Assembly: GCF_001279695.1 (NCBI RefSeq)
Contig: NZ_LGDD01000350.1
Span: 62,001 to 126,000, forward strand
Length of the DNA stretch: 64,000 bases
Direction of reading: 5' to 3'
Source: Streptomyces sp. WM6378
GTDB taxonomy: Bacteria; Actinomycetota; Actinomycetes; Streptomycetales; Streptomycetaceae
Below the pieces are notes generated by a model. That model had not been told where the DNA came from. It did not search any database and saw only the letters and a list, made by a program, of their open reading frames with translations. Positions within the stretch are counted from its first letter, which is position 1. Every line of letters begins with the position of its first letter. This document shows positions 18,467 through 26,954 of this stretch, one piece after another. Position numbers and translations under genes: made by a program.

Positions 18467-19099
18467 CTAGCCGACAGCGCCAAGACCCGGATGATCCACG
18501 GTCATCACCTCGTCGATCAGGCCGTATTCCTTGGCCTCCTGGGCAGTGAACCAGCGATCCCGGTCAGAGTCACGGGTGATCGTCTCGGTGTCCTGGCCGG
18601 AGTGGCGCCCGATGAGCTCAGCCATTTCCCGCTTGGTGCGGACCAGCTGGTCCACGTAGATCTTGATGTCCGAGGCCGAGCCGGCGAAACCGGCCGAGGG
18701 CTGGTGCATGAGGATCTTGGTGTGCGGCAATGCGAACCGCTTCCCCTTGGTACCGGCGGTGAGAAGGAACTGGCCCATGGAGGCACAGAATCCCATGGCA
18801 ATGGTCACGACGTCATTCTTGATGTATTGCATGGTGTCGTAGACCGCCATGCCGGCGGTAACCGAGCCGCCCGGCGAGTGGATGTACAAGTAAATGTCAC
18901 GGGTCGGATCCGCGGCGAGCATCAGCATCTGCGCGGTAATGCGGTTAGCGATGTCATCGTCGACTTCCTTGCCGAGGAAAATGATGCGGTCCTCGAGAAG
19001 ACGGTTGTAAACCGCATCCACGCTGACCCCATCACCGGCACCGCCGCGGGCGTAAGGCATCATCTGGCCTGCTTCGAGAGGCAACTGCCGAGAGCTCAT
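18467..19099 (-). CDS. clpP: ClpP protease subunit with intact triad
   Basis: The 210-residue protein has the full ClpP set: nucleophile Ser in GFCASMGQF, His in LMHQPSAG, and Asp in TRDSDRDRWF, with LYIHSPGG upstream. ATG 19,099 follows GAGGAG by about 8 bases; an in-frame ATG at 19,165 is less likely. It should assemble with the neighbouring paralogue into a ClpP1P2-type mixed tetradecamer served by ClpX/ClpC ATPases. A ClgR box lies 131 bp upstream. Housekeeping clpP1P2 normally sits next to tig/clpX, which are absent here, so this is an extra copy. A resistant target copy is the simplest explanation. Confidence 0.9.
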   Translation of the reverse strand: MSSRQLPLEAGQMMPYARGGAGDGVSVDAVYNRLLEDRIIFLGKEVDDDIANRITAQMLMLAADPTRDIYLYIHSPGGSVTAGMAVYDTMQYIKNDVVTIAMGFCASMGQFLLTAGTKGKRFALPHTKILMHQPSAGFAGSASDIKIYVDQLVRTKREMAELIGRHSGQDTETITRDSDRDRWFTAQEAKEYGLIDEVMTVDHPGLGAVG

Positions 19100-19229
19100 G
19101 CGATTCCACTCCTCTGTCGTTGCGTGTCCGCTAAAGGGCCTGGACTGAGTCCGTTCAGCTGCCATCTGACCCTCGCGCTTAACGAAGCTAACACGCACTC
19201 CGCCCCCATCCAGGGGGAGTTGAGAAGCC

Positions 19230-19243
19230 GTTCGCTCAGAGCG
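19230..19243 (-). promoter_or_regulatory. ClgR box GTTCGC-N5-GCG
   Basis: GTTCGCTCAGAGCG matches exactly the ClgR activator site GTTCGC-N5-GCG described for streptomycete clp genes, and also the CGCYNANRGCG core. It lies about 131 bp upstream of the intact clpP start in the 566-bp gap (19,100-19,665) between the clpP operon (minus) and the P450 gene (plus). It implies that this clpP pair is switched on by the general Clp stress circuit. No other gene is seen in the gap. Confidence 0.7.
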
Positions 19244-19665
19244 GAGGGTGTGACCGAGCTCCAATTGGCTTGAAACCAGGCAGAGTTCAGCCCCGCGGGT
19301 GGGGTTGACAGTGGCGGAACCGAGACGACGTCTGCAAAAAATGGTGCATAAGGAAATAATCGGCGCTTGAATCAGGCCAGGAGCAAAGCGGTTGCCCTGT
19401 CCCCTGTGGACAGCGCAGCCGATGCGGCGGAACCCCACGTCGAAGCACAGGGACGGAGTTGACTTGTCCGCACAGGCGCGTTGCCGACGCACTCGCGTAT
19501 GTGGCTCTGGTAAGCGAATTCTGTTGATGTTTTTTGTCGGTTTGGTGAACGCGGGGCCAGTGGAAAGTAGTTGTGCGGGTGGGGGTGCGGGATTACAGTG
19601 AGCGGCCGTGCTCGGAGTGGTCGGCGGGGGCCGATAACCCGGGCCTGAGGGAAGGGAATTCCGTC

Positions 19666-20934
19666 GTGACCGAGACCGAGAAAGCCGCCGCCGATCCCGC
19701 GATACCCAACAGAACAGACCGGCCCGACAGCCTCGGCGGAATCGAGGTGCTCGCCTCGCTCAGCCCCGACTTCGACGCCGACCCGTACACGGCCTACCGC
19801 CGGCTGCGCGAGCGCGGTCCGGTGCACCAGGTAGTGGGGCCCGACAGGGGCGTGGTGTGGCTCGTGGTCGGGTACGAGGCCGCGCGTGAGGCCTTCAGCT
19901 CCCCGCTGCTCAGCCGGGACTGGCAGCGCGAGTATCGGCAGCCCGGCTGGAGCCCGCCGTACGCCCTGAACATGCTCGGCAACGCCAACATGCTGATGAG
20001 CGACCCGCCCCACCACACCCGGCTGCGGAAGCTGGTGGCGCAGGAGTTCACGGCCCGGCGGGTCGAGAGGATGCGGGGGCGCGTCCAGGAGATCACCGAC
20101 GAGCTGCTGGACCGCATGACGGCGGACGGAGCGCGCCGCGCCGACCTCATCGAGGCGTTCGCCTCCCCGCTCCCCATGATCGTCATCTCCGAACTGCTCG
20201 GCGTCCCCGGCCTGGACCGCGCCTCCTTCCACGCCTGGTCCAACGAGACCCTCGCGCCCACCAGCCCCGAGGCGGAGAAGGAGGCGTACGAGCAGGTCAT
20301 GCCGTATCTCACAGGGCTCATCGCCGCCAAGCGCGAGAGCCCCGGGGAGGACCTGCTCAGCGCCCTCGTCCACACGGTCGACGAGGGCGGCGACCGGCTC
20401 ACCGAGGACGAGCTGGTCTCGTTGGCCTTCCTGCTGCTCGTCGCCGGGCACGAGACGACGGTCAACACGATCGGCAACGCGGTGCGCGCGCTCCTCGCGC
20501 ACCCCGAGCAGCTGGCAGCCGTACGGGCCGATCCGGCGGGGCTGGCGGCGGGGCTGGTGGAGGAGACGCTGCGCTACGACGGGCCGGTGGAGACCACCAC
20601 GCCGCGCATCGCCCTGGAGGAGACCGAGATCGGCGGCGTACGGGTGCCGCGCGGTGCCATCGTGCTGATCACCATGGCCGGCGCGGACCATGACCCGGCG
20701 CGCTTCCCCGATCCGGAACGCTTCGACGTACGGCGGCGCGAGGCCCGGAGCCATCTCTCCTTCGGACACGGGATCCACTTCTGCCTGGGCGCCCCCCTCG
20801 CCCGCCTCGAGGGCGAGGTGGCGCTGCGCGCGCTGCTGGAGCGCTGCCCGGATCTGACGGCGGACGGGGAGCCGGGGGAATGGCTCCCGGGGATGCTGAT
20901 CCGGGGGAGGCGGAGCCTGCCGGTGCGGTGGTGA
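19666..20934 (+). CDS. Cytochrome P450
   Basis: The 422-residue protein is a complete class I bacterial P450: oxygen-binding I-helix AGHETT near residue 264, ExxR (EETLRYD) near 302, and heme loop FGHGIHFCLG near 365 with the Cys ligand. GTG 19,666 follows AAGGGA by 9 bases. It is divergent from the clpP operon and inside the tRNA-flanked interval. It could oxidise the NRPS product, or be unrelated cargo. The decayed P450 at the left island edge is a different protein. Confidence 0.92.
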   Translation: MTETEKAAADPAIPNRTDRPDSLGGIEVLASLSPDFDADPYTAYRRLRERGPVHQVVGPDRGVVWLVVGYEAAREAFSSPLLSRDWQREYRQPGWSPPYALNMLGNANMLMSDPPHHTRLRKLVAQEFTARRVERMRGRVQEITDELLDRMTADGARRADLIEAFASPLPMIVISELLGVPGLDRASFHAWSNETLAPTSPEAEKEAYEQVMPYLTGLIAAKRESPGEDLLSALVHTVDEGGDRLTEDELVSLAFLLLVAGHETTVNTIGNAVRALLAHPEQLAAVRADPAGLAAGLVEETLRYDGPVETTTPRIALEETEIGGVRVPRGAIVLITMAGADHDPARFPDPERFDVRRREARSHLSFGHGIHFCLGAPLARLEGEVALRALLERCPDLTADGEPGEWLPGMLIRGRRSLPVRW

Positions 20935-20964
20935 TACGTCCGCCGCGGACCGGCTGACGGGCGG

Positions 20965-21216
20965 GTGAGCGGTCGCGGCACGCCGTTCGTGCAGGTCAGC
21001 GCGGACTGTCAGCTCCAGCGGGTGTGGCAGCTGATCCCGACGCCCGCCGAGGGGCCCGAGGTGGTGTGTGCGGGGGCGGAGCCCGCCGCGCTGTTCCGTT
21101 CCGCGGACGGGGGCGAGACCTTCGAGCTCGTACGCGGCCTGTGGGACCACCCGCACCGCCCCCGGTGGGTGCCGGGCGGCGATGGGCTCGGACTGCACAC
21201 CATCCTGCCCGCCCGA
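20965..21216 (+). pseudogene. Fragment of sialidase-like (BNR/WD40-type) glycosidase
   Basis: About 84 codons translate to a stretch with LQRVWQLIP, AALFRSADGGETFE (an Asp-box type SxDGGxTW motif) and LHTILP, as in actinomycete exo-sialidase/YCF48-like proteins. Those proteins have around 350 residues. Both ends are missing: the P450 gene ends just upstream, and an IS fragment joins in frame at the right. Confidence 0.6.
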
Positions 21217-21573
21217 AGCCGGTGCATCGACGCGGGCAAGAGGATCACGGTCCGCAAGCGCAGCATCGTCATTGACACCCTCGGCCTGCTGCTGGCAGTG
21301 CTGGTCACCGCTGCCAGCGCGCAGGACTCCACCGCCGGCCGCACCCTCCTGGAGCAAACCGCCGCCGACCACCCCACCCTGCGCAAAGCCTGGGTCGACG
21401 GCGGCTACCGCAAGCACTTCGTCGACCACGCCGCCACCCTCGGCATCGACCTCGAAATCGTCCAACGCACCCCTGGGGCCAGAGGGTTCACACCGATCCC
21501 GAAACGGTGGGCGGTGGAGCGGACCTACGGCTGGCTGATGCTCCACCACCGCCCGGTCCGCGACTACACCAGT
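21217..21573 (+). mobile_element. IS5-type transposase C-terminal fragment
   Basis: About 119 codons show the second half of an IS5/IS1373-like DDE transposase: DAGKRITVRKRSIVIDTLG, WVDGGYRKHF near the second catalytic Asp, and RWAVERTYGWL with the catalytic Glu. The N-terminal half is missing, and the reading frame loses similarity right after HHRPVRDY. No terminal inverted repeats could be assigned. Bases 21,574-21,984 show no gene; this is decayed sequence next to the right att site. Confidence 0.7.
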
Positions 21574-21984
21574 ACAGCAAAGCCGCATCCCGGGATGAAA
21601 CAGCAGGACGAAACGACCTCTTGCACCTCCGGAGCCCACCGCGCGGTAGGGGCAACCGGACATGCCCGGGCGGCGGCGGCCTTCTTCTCGTTGCTGGCGT
21701 CAAGGCTTGCGGGGCGCTCCACGGCGTGCACTTCAGTGAAACAGGTCGACCAATCCAACAGAAACCGACGACATCTCGAAGAAACTGCAGGTCAGACGCA
21801 TTTCACGGTCGGTTCAAGAATCGCCGCACACTCAACGTGCGAAGTCATGGGAAACGCATGGGCGACTCCACGAACCGCCCACTCTGCGCCTTACCGTCCA
21901 CCCCGTGGCGCACCTTGACCGGGTCAGAGGGCGCCACAACCCCCGCCAGCCGCCCTGGTCCCAAGCGATCCCCGAAAATGATCA

Positions 21985-22018
21985 AGGGGCTGTTTCAGAT
22001 TGCTCTGAAACAGCCCCT
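21985..22018 (-). terminator. tRNA-Pro terminator hairpin
   Basis: AGGGGCTGTTTCAGA pairs perfectly with TCTGAAACAGCCCCT around a 4-base loop, 20 bp beyond the tRNA-Pro 3' end on the minus strand. A short A-rich run outside the stem supports a factor-independent terminator. Confidence 0.7.
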
Positions 22019-22021
22019 GAT

Positions 22022-22111
<90 letters not shown>

Positions 22112-22204
22112 GTGCCCGTCTGACCTGGGGTTTCCCCCGGCCGTTCGTGCATGAGAACCATACCGCACTCTGGGACCGCAGCAGGAACGGGGGACAATCG
22201 GCAC

Positions 22205-22690
22205 ATGGACAGTTCCGCAGACCGCGATCGTGATGCCGAGGGGCGGGCGCGCAACGCACGGCCCAGGGACGGGCTCGGCCGGCCGCTGCCCCATGACGCC
22301 GAGGGGGTGGCCCGCCAGCCGGAGGGCGTGACCAGGTCCCCCGAGGAGACCGTGCGGGAGGCGCAGCGGTTGCTCGACGCGGGGCTGCCGTTCCACGCGC
22401 ACGAGGTGTTCGAGGACGCGTGGAAGTCGGGCCCGGCCCAGGAGGAGGCGCTGTGGCGGGGGTTGGCACAGCTCGCGGTGGGTCTGACGCATGCCGCGCG
22501 CGGCAATGCGAAGGGCGGGGCTTCGCTCCTCGATCGCGGCACGGGCTCGCTCGCCGAGTACGCGGCGCGCGACGGCGTACCGACGTACGGGATCGATCTG
22601 GCCGGGCTCGCCGTGTGGGCGCGGGAGTTGGCGGGCCGGCTGCCGGGCCCGGTCGACGCGGCGGCCGAGGCGCCCCGGATCACCCGCTGA
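22205..22690 (+). CDS. DUF309 domain protein
   Basis: The 161-residue protein carries the DUF309 signature in its middle: LDAGLPFHAHEVFEDAW (about 57-73), followed by GLAQLAVGLTHAARGN. The function of the family is unknown; it is small, cytoplasmic and helical. The first 45 residues are charged and poorly conserved, so the start could be later. Its 3' end overlaps lutC by 11 bp in convergent orientation. Confidence 0.8.
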   Translation: MDSSADRDRDAEGRARNARPRDGLGRPLPHDAEGVARQPEGVTRSPEETVREAQRLLDAGLPFHAHEVFEDAWKSGPAQEEALWRGLAQLAVGLTHAARGNAKGGASLLDRGTGSLAEYAARDGVPTYGIDLAGLAVWARELAGRLPGPVDAAAEAPRITR

Positions 22691-23309
22691 GCAGGATCAC
22701 TTCGAGGGTGCGGGGGCCGTGCACGCCCTCCACCCGGTCGAGTTCGATGTCGCTGGTCGCGGACGGGCCCGAGATCCAGGTTAGCGGGCGGCGCGGGTCG
22801 AGCCGGGACATGGCCTGCGGGACGGAGGCGACGACCTGGTCCGGGACCCGTACGACGCAGATGTGGTGGTCGGGCACGAGGGTGATCCGGCGGCGGCCCT
22901 GGCCCGGTCCCGCGTCCAGGACGATGGTGCCGGTCTCGGCGATGGCCAGGGCGCAGCCGGTGACCACGCTGTCGACGTGGTCGAGTTCGGCTGCCGTGGA
23001 CCGCGGGGTGTCGCCGACGCGTACGGACGTGACACCCGACAGCCACTGCGGCGGGAGCCCGTCCGGCACCAGCACGCTCCGGGCCTCTCGTGCGGCCAGC
23101 AATTCGGCGATGAGGGGCGCCACCCCGGCCGTGACCGTGCGGTGCACGACGGCTCGGTAGTCGGCGAGGTTCTCGTGCAGCAGGTCGAGTACGGCCACGG
23201 GGTCGTCCGGGGTGTGGCTCGTCAGGTAGTCGCGGGTGGCGGCGGGGGTCGCCGGGGCGTTCTCGACGGCGGCGCGGACGCGGGCCAGGATGCGGTCGCG
23301 TGAGCTCAT
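22680..23309 (-). CDS. lutC: Lactate utilization protein C
   Basis: The 209-residue LUD-domain protein shows AETGTIVLDAGPGQGRR and LVPDHHICVV, typical of LutC/YkgG. It is part of the LutABC iron-sulfur complex that oxidises L-lactate to pyruvate in the cytoplasm. Its ATG overlaps the lutB stop by 4 bp. ATG 23,309 was preferred to a start six codons upstream for that coupling. Confidence 0.9.
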   Translation of the reverse strand: MSSRDRILARVRAAVENAPATPAATRDYLTSHTPDDPVAVLDLLHENLADYRAVVHRTVTAGVAPLIAELLAAREARSVLVPDGLPPQWLSGVTSVRVGDTPRSTAAELDHVDSVVTGCALAIAETGTIVLDAGPGQGRRRITLVPDHHICVVRVPDQVVASVPQAMSRLDPRRPLTWISGPSATSDIELDRVEGVHGPRTLEVILLSG

Positions 23310-24724
23310 GCGCGGTTCTTCTTCCACCAGTCACGGAAGGGTTCTTCGGGGAGTTCCGGCATGTCGCGGCTGTCGGTCCAGGCCTTCGCGCCCGGCGGTC
23401 GCTTCGGGTGCAGCGCGCGGGTCCTCGCCGCCGCCCGCTCCCCCGCCGCCATGACGGCGGGGCGGTCCATGGCCCAACTGGCCGCCTTCATCGCCGCCTT
23501 CTCCAGGCGGTGCCCCCGGCCGCCCCGGCCTGCGACCCTCTCCCGGAGGTGGACCAGGACTTCCGGGATGTCGATGGCGACCGGGCAGACCTCGTAGCAG
23601 GCGCCGCACAGCGAGGAGGCGTACGGCAGCGAGGCGTCGATCTCGCTTGTCGTGCCCCGGAGTTGAGGGGTGAGGATGGCTCCGATGGGGCCCGGGTAGA
23701 CCGATCCGTAGGCGTGGCCGCCGGCCCGTTCGTACACCGGGCACACATTCAGGCAGGCCGAGCAGCGAATGCAGCGCAGGGCCTGGCGGCCGGTGTCGTC
23801 GGCCAGCGCGTCGGTGCGGCCGTTGTCGAGCAGGACGAGGTGGAAGGTCTGGGGGCCGTCGCCGTCGGCGGTGCCGGTCCACATGCTGGTGTACGGGTTC
23901 ATCCGCTCGGCCGTCGAGGAGCGCGGCAGGGTCTGGAGGAACACCTCAAGGTCCTGCCAGGTGGGGACCACCTTCTCGATGCCGACGACCGAGATCAGCG
24001 TTTCGGGGAGGGTCAGGCACATGCGGCCGTTGCCCTCGGACTCGAAGACGACCAGGGTGCCCGTGTCGGCGACCATGAAGTTGGCGCCCGAGACGCCCAC
24101 CTTGGCACGCAGGAACTTCTCGCGCAGGTGCAGCCGGGCGGCCTCGGCGAGATCGGCGGGCGTGTCGGCGAGCCCGTCGGGGGCGGGCCTGCCCCAACTG
24201 CCCATCTTTTCAAGGAAGATGTCGCGGATCTCGCCCCGGTTGCGATGGATGGCCGGGACGAGGATGTGCGAGGGCCGGTCGTCGCCGAGCTGGACGATGA
24301 GCTCGGCGAGGTCGGTCTCGTAGGCATGGATGCCTTCGGCGGCGAGCGCCTCGTTGAGGCCGATCTCCTGGGTGGCCATGGATTTCACCTTGACCACCTC
24401 CGTTTCCCCAGTGGCTTTGATCAGCTCGGCGACGATGCGGTTGGCGTCCTCCGCGTCGGCGGCCCAGTGGACGGTGCCCCCGGCCGCGGTGACGGACTCC
24501 TCCAACTGCACCAGGTAGCGGTCGAGATGGCGCAGGGTGTGGTCCTTGATGCGCTTGCCCGCCTCCCGCAGTTGCTGCCAGTCGGCGAGTTCGGCGACCG
24601 CCTTGGCGCGCTTGTCGCGGATGGTGTGGGTGGCGTGGCGCAGATTCCCGCGCAGGGTGGTGTCGCGCAGGGCGTCGCGGGCGGCCCGGGGAAACGCGGG
24701 CATGCCGACGAAGGTGCCGCTCAT
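23306..24724 (-). CDS. lutB: Lactate utilization iron-sulfur protein B
   Basis: The 472-residue LutB/YkgF-type protein has an N-terminal LUD domain and two ferredoxin-like clusters, CIRCSACLNVCPVY near 310 and CGACYEVCPVAI near 360, followed by the usual C-terminal helical segment. It transfers electrons within the LutABC lactate oxidase. Its start overlaps the lutA stop by 4 bp (ATGA), which fixes ATG 24,724. Confidence 0.93.
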   Translation of the reverse strand: MSGTFVGMPAFPRAARDALRDTTLRGNLRHATHTIRDKRAKAVAELADWQQLREAGKRIKDHTLRHLDRYLVQLEESVTAAGGTVHWAADAEDANRIVAELIKATGETEVVKVKSMATQEIGLNEALAAEGIHAYETDLAELIVQLGDDRPSHILVPAIHRNRGEIRDIFLEKMGSWGRPAPDGLADTPADLAEAARLHLREKFLRAKVGVSGANFMVADTGTLVVFESEGNGRMCLTLPETLISVVGIEKVVPTWQDLEVFLQTLPRSSTAERMNPYTSMWTGTADGDGPQTFHLVLLDNGRTDALADDTGRQALRCIRCSACLNVCPVYERAGGHAYGSVYPGPIGAILTPQLRGTTSEIDASLPYASSLCGACYEVCPVAIDIPEVLVHLRERVAGRGGRGHRLEKAAMKAASWAMDRPAVMAAGERAAARTRALHPKRPPGAKAWTDSRDMPELPEEPFRDWWKKNRA

Positions 24725-25476
24725 ACGTGGGGCTCCGCTTCCGTGCTGAGAAGGATCTCGGCGATGTGCAGCGCCCGCATCGGGGCGTCCTGGCGGTGGA
24801 GGATGCCACCGAGGTGCATCAGGCAGGAGTTGTCGGCGCCGCACAGCACCTCGGCTCCGGTGGCGGCCGCGCTGCGTACCTTGTCGGTGCCCATCGCCGC
24901 GGAGACGTCCTGGTTCTTGACGGCGAAGGTGCCGCCGAAGCCGCAGCATTCCTCGGCGCCGGGCAGTTCGCGCAGCTCCAGGCCCTTGACCGCCTCAAGC
25001 AGTCTGCGCGGCCGGTCGCCGAGGCCGAGCAGGCGCAGGCCGTGGCAGGAGGGGTGGTAGGTGACGGTGTGCGGGAAGTACGCGCCGACGTCGGTCACGC
25101 CGAGCACGTCGACGAGGAACTCGGTCAGCTCGTACACGCGCGGTACGAGAGATTCCGCGACCCGGCCGAGCTCTGCACCCCGGCCTTCGACGGCCGCTTT
25201 GCGGGCGATGCGGGGATAGTTGTCGCGGACCATCGCCACGCAGGAGCCGGAGGGGGTGACGATGTGGTCGTAGCCCTCGAAGACCCGGCCCATCCGGCGC
25301 ACCAGGGGCTCGGTCTCGTGCCGGTAGCCGGTGTTGAACTGCGGCTGCCCGCAGCACGTCTGCCCGGCCGGGAAATCCACTTCGACCCCCAGCCGTTCGA
25401 GCAGCTTCACCGTCGCGATGCCGGTGGCCGGGTACACCGCGTCATTGACGCAGGTGACGAAGAGTGCGACTCGCAT
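24721..25476 (-). CDS. lutA: Lactate utilization protein A (CCG-domain)
   Basis: The 251-residue LutA/YkgE-type protein carries two CCG motifs, QTCCGQPQFNTGY near 60 and EECCGFGGTFA near 190, that bind an iron-sulfur cluster and heterodisulfide-like centre. It is the first gene of lutABC. A GGT-N3-ACC palindrome lies 28-44 bp upstream of the ATG. Confidence 0.93.
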   Translation of the reverse strand: MRVALFVTCVNDAVYPATGIATVKLLERLGVEVDFPAGQTCCGQPQFNTGYRHETEPLVRRMGRVFEGYDHIVTPSGSCVAMVRDNYPRIARKAAVEGRGAELGRVAESLVPRVYELTEFLVDVLGVTDVGAYFPHTVTYHPSCHGLRLLGLGDRPRRLLEAVKGLELRELPGAEECCGFGGTFAVKNQDVSAAMGTDKVRSAAATGAEVLCGADNSCLMHLGGILHRQDAPMRALHIAEILLSTEAEPHV

Positions 25477-25503
25477 GGTCGGAGGATATGCCGCGCAAGT
25501 GGT

Positions 25504-25520
25504 TCACGGTAGGACCGTGA
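25504..25520. promoter_or_regulatory. Candidate lut operator TCACGGT-AGG-ACCGTGA
   Basis: A 17-bp perfect palindrome lies just upstream of lutA. The GGT-N3-ACC core resembles operators of FadR-type GntR repressors such as LldR/LutR. No gene for such a repressor is nearby. Confidence 0.5.
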
Positions 25521-25615
25521 TCAGCGGAGATTACGGCTGAATCGGGGCAGCCGCTGAGGAAGCAGTCCCGCATACATCGGACAACTACCCTGCATACGAA
25601 GGCAGTTGACGTCCC

Positions 25616-26875
25616 TCACCACACCAGGGGAAGTTCCTCCGGCGAGCGGTGGATCATCGTGGGGCGCATGACGACGGGTCTTTCCTCGGCAAGCCGCAAC
25701 CCCGGCAGCCGCGAGGTCAGCAGTTCCAGGGTGACCCGGAGCTGTTCGCGGGCCAGCGCGGAGCCCGGGCAGCCGTGCACGCCGTACCCGAAGGCGAGGT
25801 GGCGCGCGGGTGGGCGGGTGATGTCGAAGACGTCGGGGCGTTCGTGGCGGCTCGGGTCGCGGTTGGCGGATCCGTACGCCACGAACACCACGGCCCCGAC
25901 GGGGAGTTCGGTGCCGGACAGCACGACCGGGCGGGTGGTGATGCGGCGGAAGCCCTGGATCGGGCTGTCGTAGCGGGCGGCCTCCTCGACGGCGGCCGGG
26001 ATCAACTCCGGCTTCTGGCACAGGAGTTCCCACTGCGTGGGGTGGTGCATCAGGTGCAGCAGCGTCGAGCCGATCAGGGCGCTCGTGGTGAGGTGCCCGG
26101 CGAGCAGGAAGTTCTGCAGGTGGGCGACCATCTCGTGGCGCTCGTCGAGCGTGAGCTCGGTGGCGGGCGAGTCGCCGCCCGGCGCGAGCGCGCTGATCAG
26201 CGTGGTGCACAGGTCGTCCTGGGGGTGGGCGTGCCGTTCCCGTACGTAGGTGTCGAGGAGGTGCTGCATCTCGACCACGTCGCGGGCCGCAGCGAGCTGG
26301 TCCTCCTCCGGCAGGGGCCGGAAGAGGAGCTGCTCGGCGCGGTAGCCGCCGTGCACGGCGAGCGGCACGTCCGCCTCGTCGAGCCCTATCAGACGCCCGA
26401 TCACCTGGCCGGGCAGTTTGAGCGCGTACTCCGCCATGAGGTCGGCCGAGCCGTGGCCGGCGAAGGCGTCGATCAGCGCGGTCGCGCGGTCCACCGCGTA
26501 GGGCACGACCGCGGCGACGCGGGAGGAGGTGAGGCCGTGCACGATCGGGGCGCGCAGCCGCTGGTGGAGGGCTCCGTCGGAGCTGACCACGACGGGGCGG
26601 CCGCCGAATCCCCGGCCCATCTCGGCGAGCACCGTGGGCCCCGGCAGGACGTCGGGGCGCAGGGCGTTGGCGGAGGAGAACGCCTCGGGGCGGCGCAGGA
26701 CTTCGCGTACGTCCGCGTCCCGGGCCACCAGCCAGGCGTCGAGCTCCGGCACGAAGGTCAGGCCCTCGGCGTGCCGGGCCCGCGCATAGTGCGGATAGGG
26801 GTCGCGCTGCAGCGCGTCGAGCCGAGCGTGCTCATGCCTGTCCACAGGCCCATCGTCTACGACGTCCGGCCACAT
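25616..26875 (-). CDS. Cytochrome P450
   Basis: The 419-residue P450 has AGHLTTS in the I-helix near 256 (His-Leu instead of the common His-Glu), ExxR in EEAARYDS near 294, and heme loop FGYGVHGCPG near 360. The ATG start lacks a clear ribosome site; a GTG 11 codons later (VDRHEHARL) is an alternative. It stands alone between lutA (same strand, 139 bp gap) and the aldolase gene. The substrate is unknown. Confidence 0.9.
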   Translation of the reverse strand: MWPDVVDDGPVDRHEHARLDALQRDPYPHYARARHAEGLTFVPELDAWLVARDADVREVLRRPEAFSSANALRPDVLPGPTVLAEMGRGFGGRPVVVSSDGALHQRLRAPIVHGLTSSRVAAVVPYAVDRATALIDAFAGHGSADLMAEYALKLPGQVIGRLIGLDEADVPLAVHGGYRAEQLLFRPLPEEDQLAAARDVVEMQHLLDTYVRERHAHPQDDLCTTLISALAPGGDSPATELTLDERHEMVAHLQNFLLAGHLTTSALIGSTLLHLMHHPTQWELLCQKPELIPAAVEEAARYDSPIQGFRRITTRPVVLSGTELPVGAVVFVAYGSANRDPSRHERPDVFDITRPPARHLAFGYGVHGCPGSALAREQLRVTLELLTSRLPGLRLAEERPVVMRPTMIHRSPEELPLVW

Positions 26876-26911
26876 CGGAAGAGCGCCGTACGGGCAGAAC
26901 GCGGCGCTTTC

Positions 26912-26942
26912 GCCGCCGGGGCCCCGCTGGGGCCCGGCGGCG
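26912..26942 (-). terminator. GC hairpin after the aldolase gene
   Basis: CCGCCGGGGCCCC and GGGGCCCGGCGG form a strong stem just 3' of the minus-strand aldolase stop at 26,955. It is a likely terminator for the SIS-aldolase operon. Confidence 0.6.
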
Positions 26943-26954
26943 GGCGCGTGCGCC

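Noticed and set aside
17746..19099. The clpP pair as the housekeeping clpP1P2 locus
   Set aside because: tig and clpX, the normal neighbours, are absent, and the pair lies inside a tRNA-flanked interval beside an NRPS cluster.
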